DNA of 6,625 bases from VFMC01 sp037131575 (GTDB lineage Bacteria; Actinomycetota; Acidimicrobiia; Acidimicrobiales; Ilumatobacteraceae), in assembly GCA_037131575.1 (NCBI GenBank), contig JBAXQV010000172.1, forward strand, positions 1 through 6,625, read 5' to 3'. A program made the translations under genes and the position numbers. The notes beneath the pieces were generated by a model. The model searched no databases, was not told the DNA's origin, and saw only the letters and a program-made list of their open reading frames with translations. Shown here one piece after another: positions 5,777 through 6,625 of this stretch (positions within the stretch are counted from its first letter, which is position 1; each line of letters opens with the position of its first letter).

Positions 5777-5868
5777 GCCACCAGTCTGCCATCTCGGTCG
5801 GGTGGAACATGGTCCCGACGGGGTGATGCATCGCGGCGCGGAGGGCTTGCAGAGAAATATTCGCCCTT

Positions 5869-5889
5869 GGGAACTTTTCGACGGTTCCC
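5869..5889. promoter_or_regulatory. GGGAAC/GTTCCC inverted repeat in the sigma / anti-sigma divergent region
   Basis: GGGAAC (5869-5874) and GTTCCC (5884-5889) form a perfect 6-bp inverted repeat with a 9-bp spacer, in the 128-bp gap between the two divergent starts. GGAAC is the common -35 core of many ECF sigma factors, so each arm could serve as a -35 for one direction. The + arm lies about 31 bp before the anti-sigma GTG at 5905, giving a start of transcription at or very close to that codon. A -10 is not clear in either direction; on the - strand an AT-rich CGAATATTT follows. It could instead be an operator for a dimeric regulator. Confidence 0.45.
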
Positions 5890-5904
5890 GACGACCTGAC
5901 GGCT

Positions 5905-6594
5905 GTGACCCGTATCGACCCTGCCGACTGTGCCGTGTGGCAACAGGCCATTTCGGCAATGGTCGATGGCGAATCGTTCGAGGTGGATGAACGGTTGCTC
6001 ACGGCGCACCTGGCGCGTTGCGCATCGTGCGACACCTTCCGTCAGGTGGCCGAGCAGAGCCGACGGCAGAGCCGGGTGCGGCCCGCCGAACCCACCCGCG
6101 ACCTGTCGCGTGAGGTGGTGCATTCGGCACGCGTGGCCGATCGTGCCCGGTCGTGGCAGGTGATTCGCTGTGCGCTCGCCGCAGTGGCCATTGTCATTCT
6201 GGTACTCGCTGTCCCCGATCTCTTGGGGTCGGGTGAGGGTGGTTCCACCCATGAGACACGCCACCTCGGTGCGTTCACCGTGGCGTATGGAGTGGGTTTG
6301 CTGGTGGTGGTGGTACGCCCTGCCCGAGCGCGGACCATGGTTCCCGTCGCCGCCGTGTTGGGTGGCGCGCTGCTCATCACCGCGGTGATCGACCTCGTCG
6401 CCGGCCGTATTCCGCTCGGCGGTGAGGCGACGCACCTGCCCGAGGTGCTCAGTGTGGTGCTGCTGTGGTTGCTCGCCGTGCCGGTGGGACGTCGTGCCAC
6501 CCGCGAACAGCACCGGGGCGCCCGCCGCGATTCATCAGCCATGTTGCGACTTGTCGAGCCCGCCTCCTCGGATGAGCAACGACTCACCGGCTGA
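5905..6594 (+). CDS. Membrane anti-sigma factor with zinc-binding HxxxCxxC motif
   Basis: The 229-residue product begins with a cytoplasmic anti-sigma domain (about 1-60) carrying His35, Cys39 and Cys42 in HLARCASC, the core of the zinc-binding anti-sigma (zf-HC2) fold. Cys9 is a possible further ligand. This domain would hold the ECF factor inactive at the membrane. A basic linker is followed by four predicted helices near 87-107, 121-138, 146-166 and 178-195, with a short basic C-terminus. The segment STHETRHLGAF (114-124) lies outside or at the membrane edge and offers two His residues that could sense a metal. The GTG at 5905 has no Shine-Dalgarno sequence; it fits a leaderless start downstream of the GGGAAC repeat. 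Being divergent from its sigma gene is less usual than the common sigma-anti-sigma operon order. Confidence 0.88.
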   Translation: MTRIDPADCAVWQQAISAMVDGESFEVDERLLTAHLARCASCDTFRQVAEQSRRQSRVRPAEPTRDLSREVVHSARVADRARSWQVIRCALAAVAIVILVLAVPDLLGSGEGGSTHETRHLGAFTVAYGVGLLVVVVRPARARTMVPVAAVLGGALLITAVIDLVAGRIPLGGEATHLPEVLSVVLLWLLAVPVGRRATREQHRGARRDSSAMLRLVEPASSDEQRLTG

Positions 6595-6596
6595 AC

Positions 6597-6625
6597 AACC
6601 GTCAACCGTCAACCGTCAACCGTCA
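6597..6625. repeat. 7-bp direct tandem repeat, four copies, cut by the window edge
   Basis: Four perfect copies of AACCGTC occupy 6597-6624, and the next base also fits a fifth copy, so the array probably continues beyond the window. It begins 3 bp after the anti-sigma stop codon. The true copy number is unknown. Confidence 0.85.

Noticed and set aside
4168..6513. A 781-codon open frame on the - strand covering parts of copCD and the sigma gene, even crossing the anti-sigma gene
   Set aside because: Its translation is rich in Arg, His, Gly and Pro with no domain, as expected for an off-frame reading of high-GC genes. The overlapping frames show clear conserved families.
5905..6594. A CopY- or CsoR-like copper repressor as regulator of the copper genes
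   Set aside because: The HxxxCxxC motif followed by four transmembrane helices fits a membrane anti-sigma factor. No soluble helix-turn-helix or CsoR signature is present.

Overview
The window is high-GC bacterial DNA with GTG starts, GC-biased third codon positions and a divergently regulated ECF sigma / zinc-binding anti-sigma pair. This fits an actinobacterium. The gene style and the TANNNT boxes placed just before start codons suggest the class Acidimicrobiia, but that lineage is my inference and not something the sequence proves.

Left part, + strand (1-2230). A 14-bp tandem repeat overlaps the probable promoter of proC (78-866, pyrroline-5-carboxylate reductase, last step of proline synthesis). 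The next 245 bp hold a weak proC terminator, a promoter-like box, three tightly packed hairpins and a strong U-tailed intrinsic terminator ending near 1081. Together these look like a free-standing small RNA of about 105 nt, or a transcribed leader. Next is a SAM hydrolase of the DUF62 family (1112-2017), then a 16-bp tandem repeat (five copies) and a tiny single-helix membrane protein (2147-2230, 27 aa). The stop codon of the tiny gene overlaps the stop of the convergent operon.

Middle part, - strand (5776 down to 2227). This is a translationally coupled three-gene operon: an ECF sigma factor, a CopC-CopD fusion with an extra C-terminal extracytoplasmic domain, and a signal-peptide plus five-helix membrane protein with a His-rich WHDHRTHWM motif. 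The genes overlap by ATGA and TGATG. The CopC-CopD protein has an unusual cytoplasmic loop of about 70 residues rich in Asp, Glu and His. Part of that loop is six SHxxx pentapeptides encoded by a 15-bp minisatellite.

Right part, + strand (5905-6594). A membrane anti-sigma factor with an HxxxCxxC zinc motif and four helices is transcribed divergently from the sigma gene. The 128-bp gap between them carries a perfect GGGAAC/GTTCCC inverted repeat that could be back-to-back ECF-type -35 elements. The window ends inside a 7-bp tandem repeat.

Reading the parts together, positions 2227-6594 look like a self-contained envelope copper-handling or copper-sensing module under its own ECF/anti-sigma switch, lying beside unrelated housekeeping genes. 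Short tandem repeats of four different unit lengths occur in this small region, three of them between genes.
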